A stretch of 17,219 nt of DNA from Stenotrophomonas sp. (GTDB taxonomy: Bacteria; Pseudomonadota; Gammaproteobacteria; Xanthomonadales; Xanthomonadaceae). The notes under the pieces were generated by a model. The model did no database searches, had not been told where the DNA came from, and saw only the letters and a program-made list of their open reading frames with translations. The stretch spans positions 1 through 17,219 of the forward strand of contig DMZT01000059.1 of the NCBI GenBank assembly GCA_003484865.1. The letters are read 5' to 3'. Below are positions 7,501-13,774 of the stretch, one piece after another. Each line of letters begins with the position of its first letter. The stretch's first letter is position 1. The position numbers and the translations under genes are program-made.

Positions 7501-8742
7501 TCAGCGCGGCGCGGGCACGCCGTGACAGCCGCCCATGCGGGCTTCGCGGATGGGTAGATTGATCAACGCGGCGAGCACGGCCAGGCCCATGTCGGCGTAC
7601 CACATCCACAGGTAGTTGCCGGTGTGCGCCAGCGCCAGGCCGCCGAGCCATGCACCAAAGAAACCGCCCAACTGGTGCGAGAGCAGGGTCAGGCCGAACA
7701 GGGTGCCGAGGTAGCGCGGGCCGAACAGCTTGCCGACCAGGCCGGCGGTGGGCGGAACGGTCGCCAACCAGGTGAAGCCGAGCGCGGCGGAGAAGACGTA
7801 GAAGGTGAGTGGGGTGGGCGGCGCAACGAGGTAGACCCCGATCATCACGGCGCGGCTGGCGTACATCCAGAACAGCAGGTACTTCATGCGGTAGCGCTGG
7901 CCGAGGGCGCCGACGATCAGGCTGCCGGCGACGTTGAACAGCCCGATCAGCGCGATGGAGGATGAGGCGACGGTGGGCGAGAGGCCACACAGCGCGATCT
8001 CGCCGGGGAGATGGGTGACCAGGAAGGCGATGTGCAGACCACAGGTGAAGAAGCCCAGATGGAGATACCAGTAGCTGCGATCGCGCACCGCGACGCGCAA
8101 CTGCGCGCGCAGCCCGCCTTCATCGGTGGCGCCGGCGGTGGGCGCATGGTCGCCCGCGCGACGTCGCAGCGGCCAGGCCAAGGGCACCGAGAGCAGGGTG
8201 ATCACCGCCATGGTGATCATGGACCGTGCCCAGCCGGCGGTGCCGATGATCCATTGGACCAGCGGCGCGAACACGAACTGGCCCAGCGAGCCGCCGGCAT
8301 TGATGAGGCCGGCGGCGAACGACCGCTTTTCCGCTGGCAGGCGATGGGCGGTGGCGCCGATCAGGACCGAGAAGCTACCGGCGCCGGCACCGGCGGCCAT
8401 CAGCAGGCCGAGGGTGAAGGTCATGCCCAGCGGGCTGGTCAGCAGCGGCGCCAGCAGCAGCCCGGCCGCCAGCAGCAGGGCACCGAAGATGAGCACAGGC
8501 AATGCGCCGCGCTGGTCGGCGACGGCCCCGAACACGGGTTGCACCGCGCCCCAGACGAACTGGCCGATGGCCAGTGCAAAGCTGATTTCGACGATGCTGA
8601 CGCCGGTGCCGCGGTGGATGGGGTCGACGTAGAGGCCGGAAGTCTGGCGCACGCCCATGGTGACCATGAGGATGGCGGAGGCCGCGACCAGCAGGCCCCA
8701 ATGCATGGAGGGTGCGCGGGTCGCAGGGGTTGACGTGCTCAT
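7501..8742 (-). CDS. MFS transporter (12-helix) controlled by the adjacent MarR regulator
   Basis: A 413-residue major facilitator. Helix 1 (LLVAASAILMVTMGVRQTSGLYVDPI) and the following loop resemble the monocarboxylate/OFA-like branch of the superfamily. The motif-A region between helices 2 and 3 reads FGAVADQRG. A cytosolic loop of about 30 residues (RRRAGDHAPTAGATDEGG) divides two six-helix halves. The ATG at 8742 overlaps the marR TGA as ATGA and has GGAG eight bases upstream, so the longer open frame to 8853 is not needed. The stop is at 7501-7503, with no convincing terminator after it. Pairing with a MarR regulator suggests export of a toxic small molecule, but import cannot be ruled out. 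Confidence 0.88.
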   Translation of the reverse strand: MSTSTPATRAPSMHWGLLVAASAILMVTMGVRQTSGLYVDPIHRGTGVSIVEISFALAIGQFVWGAVQPVFGAVADQRGALPVLIFGALLLAAGLLLAPLLTSPLGMTFTLGLLMAAGAGAGSFSVLIGATAHRLPAEKRSFAAGLINAGGSLGQFVFAPLVQWIIGTAGWARSMITMAVITLLSVPLAWPLRRRAGDHAPTAGATDEGGLRAQLRVAVRDRSYWYLHLGFFTCGLHIAFLVTHLPGEIALCGLSPTVASSSIALIGLFNVAGSLIVGALGQRYRMKYLLFWMYASRAVMIGVYLVAPPTPLTFYVFSAALGFTWLATVPPTAGLVGKLFGPRYLGTLFGLTLLSHQLGGFFGAWLGGLALAHTGNYLWMWYADMGLAVLAALINLPIREARMGGCHGVPAPR

Positions 8743-9173
8743 GCGTCGGCTCCGGTGGGCAGGGCGTGGTCGAGTTGGTCGAGCAGGGCGTTGAGCCGGG
8801 CGGTCGGAGTGGGCCCGAAGGTGGTTTCCACGTCGTGTTGCGCCTGTTGCCACAGGGGACGCGCGCGGCGAAGGCAGGCCTTGCCGGCAGCGGTGATGAC
8901 GATCAGGCGTTGCCGGGCATCATCACCGCGGCGTTGTTCGAGCCAGCCGGCGCTGAGCAGGGGCTTGAGGTTGCGGGTGAGCGTGGTGCGGTCCATGCCA
9001 AGCGCCTCGGCCAGGTCGCCCAGCTGGCGCGGTGTGGGGGCGCGACGCAGGATGGAGTACGCGTTGAGGCTGAGTCCGGCGGGGGCGAGGTGGGCGTCAT
9101 AGATCTGCGAGAGCCGGCGTGCGGCGCGGCGCAGGCGGAAGCAGGTACAGGGGCTCTGGGTCAGCGGGTCCAT
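8739..9173 (-). CDS. MarR-family transcriptional regulator
   Basis: A 144-residue winged-helix regulator. The N-terminus MDPLTQSPCTCFRLRRAARR starts helix 1, with cysteines at residues 9 and 11. The DNA-binding core is LGDLAEALGMDRTTLTRNLKPLLSAGWLE, followed by the wing RRGDDARQRLIVITAAGK. The start at 9173 was chosen over 9236 because the family begins near here and because the longer form would run through the palindrome and promoter at 9199-9229. It is the first gene of a two-gene operon with the MFS transporter (ATGA overlap). It probably represses itself through the palindrome. The ligand is unknown; the two N-terminal cysteines could make it redox-responsive. Confidence 0.9.
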   Translation of the reverse strand: MDPLTQSPCTCFRLRRAARRLSQIYDAHLAPAGLSLNAYSILRRAPTPRQLGDLAEALGMDRTTLTRNLKPLLSAGWLEQRRGDDARQRLIVITAAGKACLRRARPLWQQAQHDVETTFGPTPTARLNALLDQLDHALPTGADA

Positions 9174-9198
9174 GGGCGTGCGCCGGGGTGGGTGCTGG

Positions 9199-9229
9199 AT
9201 GATACGTGCATATGCACGTAGTTGGTCAA
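9199..9229 (-). promoter_or_regulatory. Candidate promoter of the marR-MFS operon
   Basis: On the minus strand TTGACC (9229-9224) is followed after 19 bases by TATCAT (9204-9199). Both are good hexamer matches; the spacer is two bases longer than ideal. The start codon is 25 bases further on. The 18-bp palindrome fills the spacer. Confidence 0.5.
9203..9220. promoter_or_regulatory. Perfect 18-bp palindrome, candidate MarR operator
   Basis: TACGTGCATATGCACGTA is identical to its reverse complement. It lies between the -35 and -10 hexamers of the marR promoter and 29 bases before the marR start, the expected place for an autoregulatory MarR site. MarR proteins typically bind palindromes of this length. 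Confidence 0.75.
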
Positions 9230-9234
9230 GCACC

Positions 9235-9258
9235 AAAAAAGGGGGCCTTTCGGCCCCC
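9235..9258 (-). terminator. Rho-independent terminator of the TonB-dependent receptor gene
   Basis: On the minus strand a 7-bp stem (plus-strand GGGGGCC 9241-9247 and GGCCCCC 9252-9258, loop TTTC) is followed by six T residues (plus-strand A run 9235-9240). It lies 29 bases after the receptor stop codon and insulates the marR promoter, which starts just downstream. Confidence 0.9.
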
Positions 9259-9287
9259 TCGGGTCAAGCAACCACCCAGTGAATCGA

Positions 9288-11483
9288 TCAGAAGTAAGCG
9301 CGGATCCCGAATGCCACGCCGCGGCCCGGCAGCGGGGAGTAGTCGCGCAGCAGGGAGGTGTGCGGACGGACCTCGCGGTTGGTCAGGTTGCTGCCGTCCA
9401 GGAAGACTTCGTAGCTGTTGCTGTCGGTACGGTCCCAACGGTAGGCGAAGTGGGCATCGACCAGGGTGTAGCCGTTGCTCGGCTCTTCATTCTGGGCGAC
9501 GTCCTTCTGGCTGCTGTAGCGCACGGCACCGACCGAGGCGCGCCAGCCATCCTTGGCCCAGCGCAGGTCCGCGCCGACACGGCCCGGGGCGATGCGCGGG
9601 AGGTAGCCGGTGTTGGCCAGATCCACGGTGTAGTTGTGGTTGTGATCACCGTGCGGCACGGCGATGTCGACGCTGCGGCTGCCGCTGCCATCCAGTTCTG
9701 CTTTGACGTAGTCGCCGAACACGCGCAGGTCCCAATCGCCAGTGTTGCCTTCGAAGAGATGGAACAGCGCTTCGGCTTCAGCCCCCTTGAAGGTGGCGTC
9801 CTGCTGCGTCCACAGGCGGACCGGCAGCGATTCGACCACGCCGGTGTCGGCCAGGTAGATGAAGTCCTTGAACTTGGTCTGGTAGATGGAGGCGGAGAAG
9901 TCGACACGGTCGCTGTGGGTGTGGATGCCCAGTTCGACGCGCTGGCCGCGTTCGGTCTTCAGGTTCGCATCGCCGATTTCCAGCGAGCGGGTGGCGATGT
10001 GCGCGCCGGCGGCGTAGAGCTCTTCGTTGGTCGGGGCGCGCTCGGAGCTGTCGATGCCGAAGCGCAGGTCGACGGCGTCGTTGAGGGTCCAGATGCCGGC
10101 GGCGGAGAGATTGGTGGCGTCGAACGTGCGGGCGCGGTAATCACCGGTCGGGTCCAGCTTCACCTGGTCATGGCGGCCGCCGAGCTCCAGCTTGAACGCG
10201 CCGAACTGCTTTTCCTGCAGCACGAACAGGCCGATGTTCTTCGTCGCGGTATCCGGCACGAAAGCTTCTTCGCCCTTGGCGCCGAAGTCGCTGTTGCCGA
10301 ACTGCAGGCCGAACGCGCCGTCCCAGCCGCCGATCTGTTCCTGCACGGCTTCCAGGCGGCCTTCGATGCCGCGGTTGGTGAAGCGCGTGGCCGGCGTGCC
10401 GGCTTCGAGTTCGGTGTGCTCGTAGTCTGTGTAGGCGGTACGCAGGGTGATGTTCTTCAGGAACGAGGTCGGCTGGTAGATGCCGCCCTTGGCTTCGAAG
10501 CGGTTCTGCGCCATGTCGATGCGGACGTCATGCTCGTCACCTTCTTCCTCATCGCCATGGTCGTGATCGTGGTCATGATCATGGTCGTCGTCGGCATGCA
10601 CGTGCGCGCCGTTGGGAATGCCGTAGTTGGTGCGGTAGGTGCTGGCGGACACACCGAAGTAGCCGTCATCGCCCAGCCAGGTGGCACCGACGCCGCCGGC
10701 GCGGGTGCGGACCGAACTGTTGTCCAGACGGCCGCGGCGTGGTTCGTCGGTGTCGCCTTCCTCATGGTCGTGGCCGCTGTGATCTTCCAGGCCATCGATC
10801 ACCGCGTAGCCGGGAATGCGGTAGTCATCGCCGTTGCGGACCAGGCCGTCCACATGCAGCACGACGTTGCCGCTGACACCGTCCAGGCGGAACATGCCGC
10901 TGCGCTCGTCGTTGACCGAATTGCCGCGCAACTCTGCGCGGCCGCTGAGCGGACGGTCCGGCAGTTCGCGGGCGATGCGGCCGTCGACCACGTTGACCGC
11001 GCCGCCGATCGCGCCGCTGCCGAACAGCAGGGTCGCCGGGCCCTTCAGGACCTCGATCTGATCGGCCAGGAACGGCTCGATGCTGGTGGCATGGTCGGCG
11101 CTCACCGTGGAGGCGTCCATGTTGCCCATGCCGTTGGACAGCACCGCCACGCGCGGACCTTCCTGCCCACGGATGATCGGGCGGCCGACCCCGGGGCCGA
11201 AGAAGGTGCTCTGCACGCCGGGCAGCTTGGCCACGGTGTCGCCGAGGGTGCCGGCCTTCTGCTCGTCCAGGCGCTCACCGGCCAGCACATCAACCGGGCG
11301 GGCCAGCGATTCGGCATCGCCCTGCAGCGGCGAGGCGGTGACCTTCACGGTGGAGAGTTCGGTCAGGTGGCGGTCGCGGTGGTTGCCGGCATCCTCGGCG
11401 GCCATGGCCAGCGAGGGCAGCATCGCGGCGGCAAGGGCCAGCGACAGGGTGTGGTGTTTGAGCAGGAGGGAGCTGGAACGCAT
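9288..11483 (-). CDS. TonB-dependent outer-membrane receptor, probable zinc receptor (ZnuD-like)
   Basis: A 731-residue outer-membrane transporter that would take up a metal or metal complex using TonB energy. It has a signal peptide (residues 1-28, ending LAMA), a TonB-box-like STVKVTASP and a plug domain (VDVLAGERLDEQKAGTLGDT, IIRGQEGPRVAVLSNG, QIEVLKGPATLLFGSGAIGGAVNVVDG). A 22-strand-type barrel follows, ending in the aromatic C-terminus FGIRAYF. Three His/Asp-rich loops stand out: DHSGHDHEEGD, a D3-(HD)4-H tract followed by GDEEEGDEHD, and PHGDHNHN. Such loops are typical of ZnuD-type zinc receptors. A Zur-box-like site (11505-11521) overlaps the promoter region. I chose ATG at 11483; a TTG at 11504 is the only earlier option. 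Zinc specificity is inferred from the loops and the site, not proven. Confidence 0.93.
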   Translation of the reverse strand: MRSSSLLLKHHTLSLALAAAMLPSLAMAAEDAGNHRDRHLTELSTVKVTASPLQGDAESLARPVDVLAGERLDEQKAGTLGDTVAKLPGVQSTFFGPGVGRPIIRGQEGPRVAVLSNGMGNMDASTVSADHATSIEPFLADQIEVLKGPATLLFGSGAIGGAVNVVDGRIARELPDRPLSGRAELRGNSVNDERSGMFRLDGVSGNVVLHVDGLVRNGDDYRIPGYAVIDGLEDHSGHDHEEGDTDEPRRGRLDNSSVRTRAGGVGATWLGDDGYFGVSASTYRTNYGIPNGAHVHADDDHDHDHDHDHGDEEEGDEHDVRIDMAQNRFEAKGGIYQPTSFLKNITLRTAYTDYEHTELEAGTPATRFTNRGIEGRLEAVQEQIGGWDGAFGLQFGNSDFGAKGEEAFVPDTATKNIGLFVLQEKQFGAFKLELGGRHDQVKLDPTGDYRARTFDATNLSAAGIWTLNDAVDLRFGIDSSERAPTNEELYAAGAHIATRSLEIGDANLKTERGQRVELGIHTHSDRVDFSASIYQTKFKDFIYLADTGVVESLPVRLWTQQDATFKGAEAEALFHLFEGNTGDWDLRVFGDYVKAELDGSGSRSVDIAVPHGDHNHNYTVDLANTGYLPRIAPGRVGADLRWAKDGWRASVGAVRYSSQKDVAQNEEPSNGYTLVDAHFAYRWDRTDSNSYEVFLDGSNLTNREVRPHTSLLRDYSPLPGRGVAFGIRAYF
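10557..10592 (-). repeat. Short Asp/His codon-pair repeat in the receptor gene
   Basis: Twelve codons of GAY and CAY encode three Asp followed by alternating His-Asp, ending in His. The DNA is a degenerate hexamer repeat (RTG RTC on the plus strand). Gain or loss of one unit would keep the frame and change the length of the metal-binding loop. Confidence 0.7.
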
Positions 11484-11504
11484 AGGGCAGGGGCCTTCGG
11501 TCAA

Positions 11505-11521
11505 TTGTTACAATATATCAA
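11505..11521. promoter_or_regulatory. Candidate Zur box for the TonB-dependent receptor
   Basis: TTGTTACAATATATCAA is an imperfect palindrome centred on 11513, with 12 of 16 positions symmetric. Against the core of the E. coli-type Zur box as I recall it (AATGTTATAWTATAACATT) the 19-base stretch 11504-11522 agrees at about 15 positions. It lies 21 bases upstream of the receptor ATG and covers the AT-rich TATATT that could be the -10 box. Confidence 0.7.
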
Positions 11522-11596
11522 TGGTGGGGCGCGCGAATCCCGTAACGGGACGGGGGAAGGGAAGTCAGGGGGAGGCAAGGGTGCGCGTCAGGATTG

Positions 11597-11613
11597 ATGT
11601 TATATTATTCCAT
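11597..11613. promoter_or_regulatory. Candidate Zur box for the MerC-domain gene
   Basis: ATGTTATATTATTCCAT is an imperfect palindrome centred on 11605, with 12 of 16 positions symmetric. Its left half (ATGTTATATTAT) is nearly identical to the classical Zur box; the right half is degenerate. It ends 27 bases before the merC-like ATG and contains the best -10-like hexamers of that promoter (TATATT, TATTAT). Confidence 0.65.
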
Positions 11614-11640
11614 AACGCTTCGCCGACCCTGCTGGAAGTC

Positions 11641-12054
11641 ATGCCCCTGTTCGCTCGTGTTCGCCATCTGCTGGATCGTTTCGGTGCCACCGGCTCGCTG
11701 CTGTGCGCCGTGCATTGCGCTGTGCTCCCGGTGCTGCTGGCCGCTGCGCCATCGCTGGGCCTGTCGGTCTGGATGAGTGACGGCGTTGAGCTGGCGCTGG
11801 TGAGTTTCGTCACCCTGCTGGGCCTGTTCAGCCTGGTCTGGGGCTGGCGCCGGCATGGCGCGCTGCGCGCGCTGGGCTTCCTGATCCCGGGCCTGACCGC
11901 GTTGTGGGCGGGCCTGTTGTACGGCCCGCTGCACCACTCGGCGGTGCCGCATGCGGTGGTGATGACCCTGGGCGGCGTGCTGGTTGGCGTGGCCCATCTG
12001 GTGAATCTGCGCCTGAACCACGGCCACGTCCATGACGCCAGCTGTGCTCATTGA
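11641..12054 (+). CDS. MerC-domain inner-membrane protein, possible zinc transporter
   Basis: A 137-residue protein with four predicted membrane helices. The first helix carries LLCAVHCAVLPVLLAAAP, the MerC-domain signature with Cys22, His25 and Cys26. The C-terminus is metal-binding in character (LRLNHGHVHDASCAH). MerC in mercury operons moves Hg(II) across the inner membrane using paired cysteines in helix 1. No other mercury-resistance genes are present here, and the gene is divergent from a ZnuD-like receptor and sits behind a Zur-box-like site. A role in zinc import across the inner membrane, or in zinc handling, is therefore the more likely reading. The ATG at 11641 has GGAAG four bases upstream. 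The long open frame extending upstream is antisense to the receptor and is not part of the gene. Confidence 0.85.
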   Translation: MPLFARVRHLLDRFGATGSLLCAVHCAVLPVLLAAAPSLGLSVWMSDGVELALVSFVTLLGLFSLVWGWRRHGALRALGFLIPGLTALWAGLLYGPLHHSAVPHAVVMTLGGVLVGVAHLVNLRLNHGHVHDASCAH

Positions 12055-12172
12055 GAGCGCGCATGGTAGGCTTTCCGATCGTGCGCGGGGGCGCCTGAGA
12101 GGGCGGCCCCGCCGAACCCGTGTCAGTACGGGGTAATCAGATTTCGCAGCATTCAGACTAAGGAGTTACGAC
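12055..12172 (+). promoter_or_regulatory. Hairpin-rich leader of the bTHX gene
   Basis: Three small stem-loops follow one another: GCGC-GGGG-GCGC at 12083-12094, GGCGG/CCGCC at 12102-12113 and CCCGT/ACGGG around loop GTCAGT at 12117-12132. After these comes an unstructured AT-richer stretch leading to a strong AAGGAG at 12160-12165, seven bases before the ATG. This could be a structured 5' leader, or partly the end of the upstream transcript. It matches no riboswitch class that I know. Confidence 0.35.
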
Positions 12173-12355
12173 ATGGGTAAGGGTGACCGCAAGACCGCCA
12201 AGGGCAAGCGCTTCAATGCCAGCTACGGCAATTCGCGTTCGCACGTCGTGAGCAAGGCGGCCGTGGGCGCAGCTGCGCCGGTTGCCAAGAAGACCGTGAC
12301 GAAGGCGCCGGCCAAGAAGGCCGTTGCCAAGAAAGCGGTGGCCAAGGCCGGCTGA
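12173..12355 (+). CDS. 30S ribosomal protein bTHX (Thx family)
   Basis: A 60-residue, strongly basic protein. The N-terminus MGKGDRKTAKGKRFNASYGN followed by SRSHVV matches the Thx/bS31 family, whose members begin MGKGD(R/K)(K/R)T..GK....SYG. In Thermus, Thx sits in a cavity at the top of the 30S head and stabilises it. Unlike the roughly 26-residue Thermus peptide, this protein carries a low-complexity tail of about 30 residues made of AKK/PAKK/AVAK units, similar to histone H1-like tails. The Shine-Dalgarno AAGGAG is ideal and a strong terminator follows, so it is probably a highly expressed single-gene unit. Confidence 0.85.
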   Translation: MGKGDRKTAKGKRFNASYGNSRSHVVSKAAVGAAAPVAKKTVTKAPAKKAVAKKAVAKAG

Positions 12356-12374
12356 TCCAGCCAGGCGGGTCATG

Positions 12375-12406
12375 AAAAACGCGGCGCTTGCGCCGCGTTT
12401 TTTTTT
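12375..12406. terminator. Strong Rho-independent terminator after the bTHX gene
   Basis: The stem CGCGGCG (12380-12386) / CGCCGCG (12391-12397) with loop CTTG is followed by nine T residues (12398-12406). Five A residues precede the stem, so it can also act on the minus-strand phosphodiesterase transcript, which stops at 12437. Confidence 0.92.
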
Positions 12407-12436
12407 GCCTGCGTTCCGACTGAAGCCGATGCGCGC

Positions 12437-13699
12437 TCAGCGCAGGGCAGGCAGCAGTCGCTCGGCGTCGCCATCGTTGGGCGCCGCTGGAATCCCCAGC
12501 AGGCGGGTCAGCAGCGGGTAAACATCTACGTTGTCGAACGGGGGAAGGGTCTGCCCCTGTTTGAACGCCGGGCCACGCGCCGCGAACACCGCGCGCATGG
12601 ACGGCAGCGCATTGTCATACCCGTGGGAGCCGCGATCGCCCGGCCCGCGTTTGGCGATGCGCTCGCGGGTCAACGCATCCCAGCCTTCGTGCATCTGGCA
12701 GACGATCGGTGGGATGCGCGGGTTGCTGCCGTACTTCCAGCGCGCCGGCAGGGTCTGGCGCGTCCAGCAGTCGTACTGGGCATGCGCGCCCAGCAGGATC
12801 TGCTCGGCCTGCGCCTGCTTGCCTGGCAACGGGGCGAACCCGATCGACTGGCCGACCGAGATGTCCTCGGCAATGGCGGGATCGATCATGTCTTCGGTGG
12901 CCACCACCTGGCCGTCCGGCACGCCGGCCATCCCGTGGTCGGAGACCAGGATCACGTTGGTGGCCTCGGCCAGACCGCGTGCCTGCAGACCGTCCAGCAG
13001 GCGACCGACCGCGCCGTCGGCCAGGGCCACCGCGGCGGCGTACTCGTGCGATTCCGGGCCGTGATTGTGGCCGGCCTTGTCGACCTGCTCCATGTACAGC
13101 GTCACCAGTCGCGGCGCCTGCGGGCCGTGCTGGTCCAGCCAGCCCAGTACCTGATCCACGCGATCGGGCAGGGTCACGGTCTCATCGTAGCCATGCATCT
13201 GGCTGGGGCGGATGCCCTGGATCGCCGCCTCACTCCCCGGCCAGGACCACACGGCCGTGCGCACGCCAGCCTTTTCCGCACCCACCCAGATCGGCTCACC
13301 GCCCCACCAGCGGGAATCGGCCACCGATTCGCGCACGTGCAGCTGGAATCTACCCAGTGCATCCTCGTGCATGCTGTTGTGGATGATGCCGTGATGGTTG
13401 GGCCGCAGGCCGGTCACGATCGTGTAGTGGTTGGGGAACGTCAGCGCGGGATAGGAGGGCGTCATCCATTGCGCCCGCACGCCCTCGTGGACGAGCCGAC
13501 TGATGTTCGGGGTAATGCCGCGGTCGAGCATGTCCGCGCGCAGGCCGTCGATGGAGATCAGCAGCAGCTTCTGCTGCTGCGCCGGGACGCTCCGGGCGAC
13601 GGTCGCCGCAGACGCGACAGGCGGGGAAGACGGTGCGGTGGCGCAGGCGGCCAGCGAGAGAGCGGCGGCAAGCGCCAGTGGAAGGCGGACGGAAATCAT
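12437..13699 (-). CDS. Nucleotide pyrophosphatase/phosphodiesterase (NPP family) lipoprotein
   Basis: A 420-residue alkaline-phosphatase-superfamily enzyme expected to cleave phosphodiesters such as nucleotide pyrophosphate bonds, with two zinc ions. It starts with a lipoprotein signal (LAAC, Cys19), so it is probably anchored to a membrane and faces the periplasm or outside. The active-site residues are all visible: Asp51 (ISIDGLR), nucleophile Thr87 (YPALTFPNHYT), Asn108, Asp207 and His211 (MEQVDKAGHNHG), the Asp-His pair of VSDHGM and the His of GSHGYDN. Their numbering is shifted by three from the characterised Xanthomonas NPP as I recall it (D54, T90, N111, D210, H214). The ATG at 13699 was chosen because it starts the signal peptide; there is no strong Shine-Dalgarno sequence. 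It lies downstream of ogt on the same strand, separated by a 75-base gap with a hairpin. Confidence 0.93.
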   Translation of the reverse strand: MISVRLPLALAAALSLAACATAPSSPPVASAATVARSVPAQQQKLLLISIDGLRADMLDRGITPNISRLVHEGVRAQWMTPSYPALTFPNHYTIVTGLRPNHHGIIHNSMHEDALGRFQLHVRESVADSRWWGGEPIWVGAEKAGVRTAVWSWPGSEAAIQGIRPSQMHGYDETVTLPDRVDQVLGWLDQHGPQAPRLVTLYMEQVDKAGHNHGPESHEYAAAVALADGAVGRLLDGLQARGLAEATNVILVSDHGMAGVPDGQVVATEDMIDPAIAEDISVGQSIGFAPLPGKQAQAEQILLGAHAQYDCWTRQTLPARWKYGSNPRIPPIVCQMHEGWDALTRERIAKRGPGDRGSHGYDNALPSMRAVFAARGPAFKQGQTLPPFDNVDVYPLLTRLLGIPAAPNDGDAERLLPALR

Positions 13700-13744
13700 G
13701 ACGACATGATAGTGCGTGGCGGTGACGCGTCGAAGACAACCGAT

Positions 13745-13771
13745 GGCATACGCCACCCCACGGCGCATGCC
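13745..13771 (-). terminator. Possible terminator or processing hairpin after ogt
   Basis: GGCATACGCC (13745-13754) and GGCGCATGCC (13762-13771) form a 10-bp stem with a 7-base loop; the single mismatch becomes a G-U pair in the minus-strand RNA. It starts three bases after the ogt stop. The downstream sequence has only scattered T residues, so termination would be partial. Confidence 0.35.
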
Positions 13772-13774
13772 CTG

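Noticed and set aside
8743..8853. Longer start for the MFS transporter
   Set aside because: The extra residues are an Arg/Pro-rich stretch inside marR. The ATGA start at 8742 has a Shine-Dalgarno sequence and fits the family length.
9222..11597. A 791-codon plus-strand open frame antisense to the TonB-dependent receptor
   Set aside because: The minus strand has a signal peptide, plug and barrel motifs and a terminator. The plus frame is a low-complexity Val/Ala/Gly/Asp product of GC-rich codon mirroring and runs through the receptor's terminator and promoter.
11080..11640. Upstream extension of the MerC-domain frame to 11080
   Set aside because: It is antisense to the receptor's signal and plug region and crosses both Zur-box-like sites; the MerC domain begins only after 11641.
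12055..12172. TPP riboswitch upstream of bTHX, suggested by CTGAGA and ACCCGT
   Set aside because: The GAACCTGAT and CGNAGGGAA segments of the THI element are missing, ACCC pairs locally in its own hairpin, and the downstream gene is ribosomal rather than thiamine-related.
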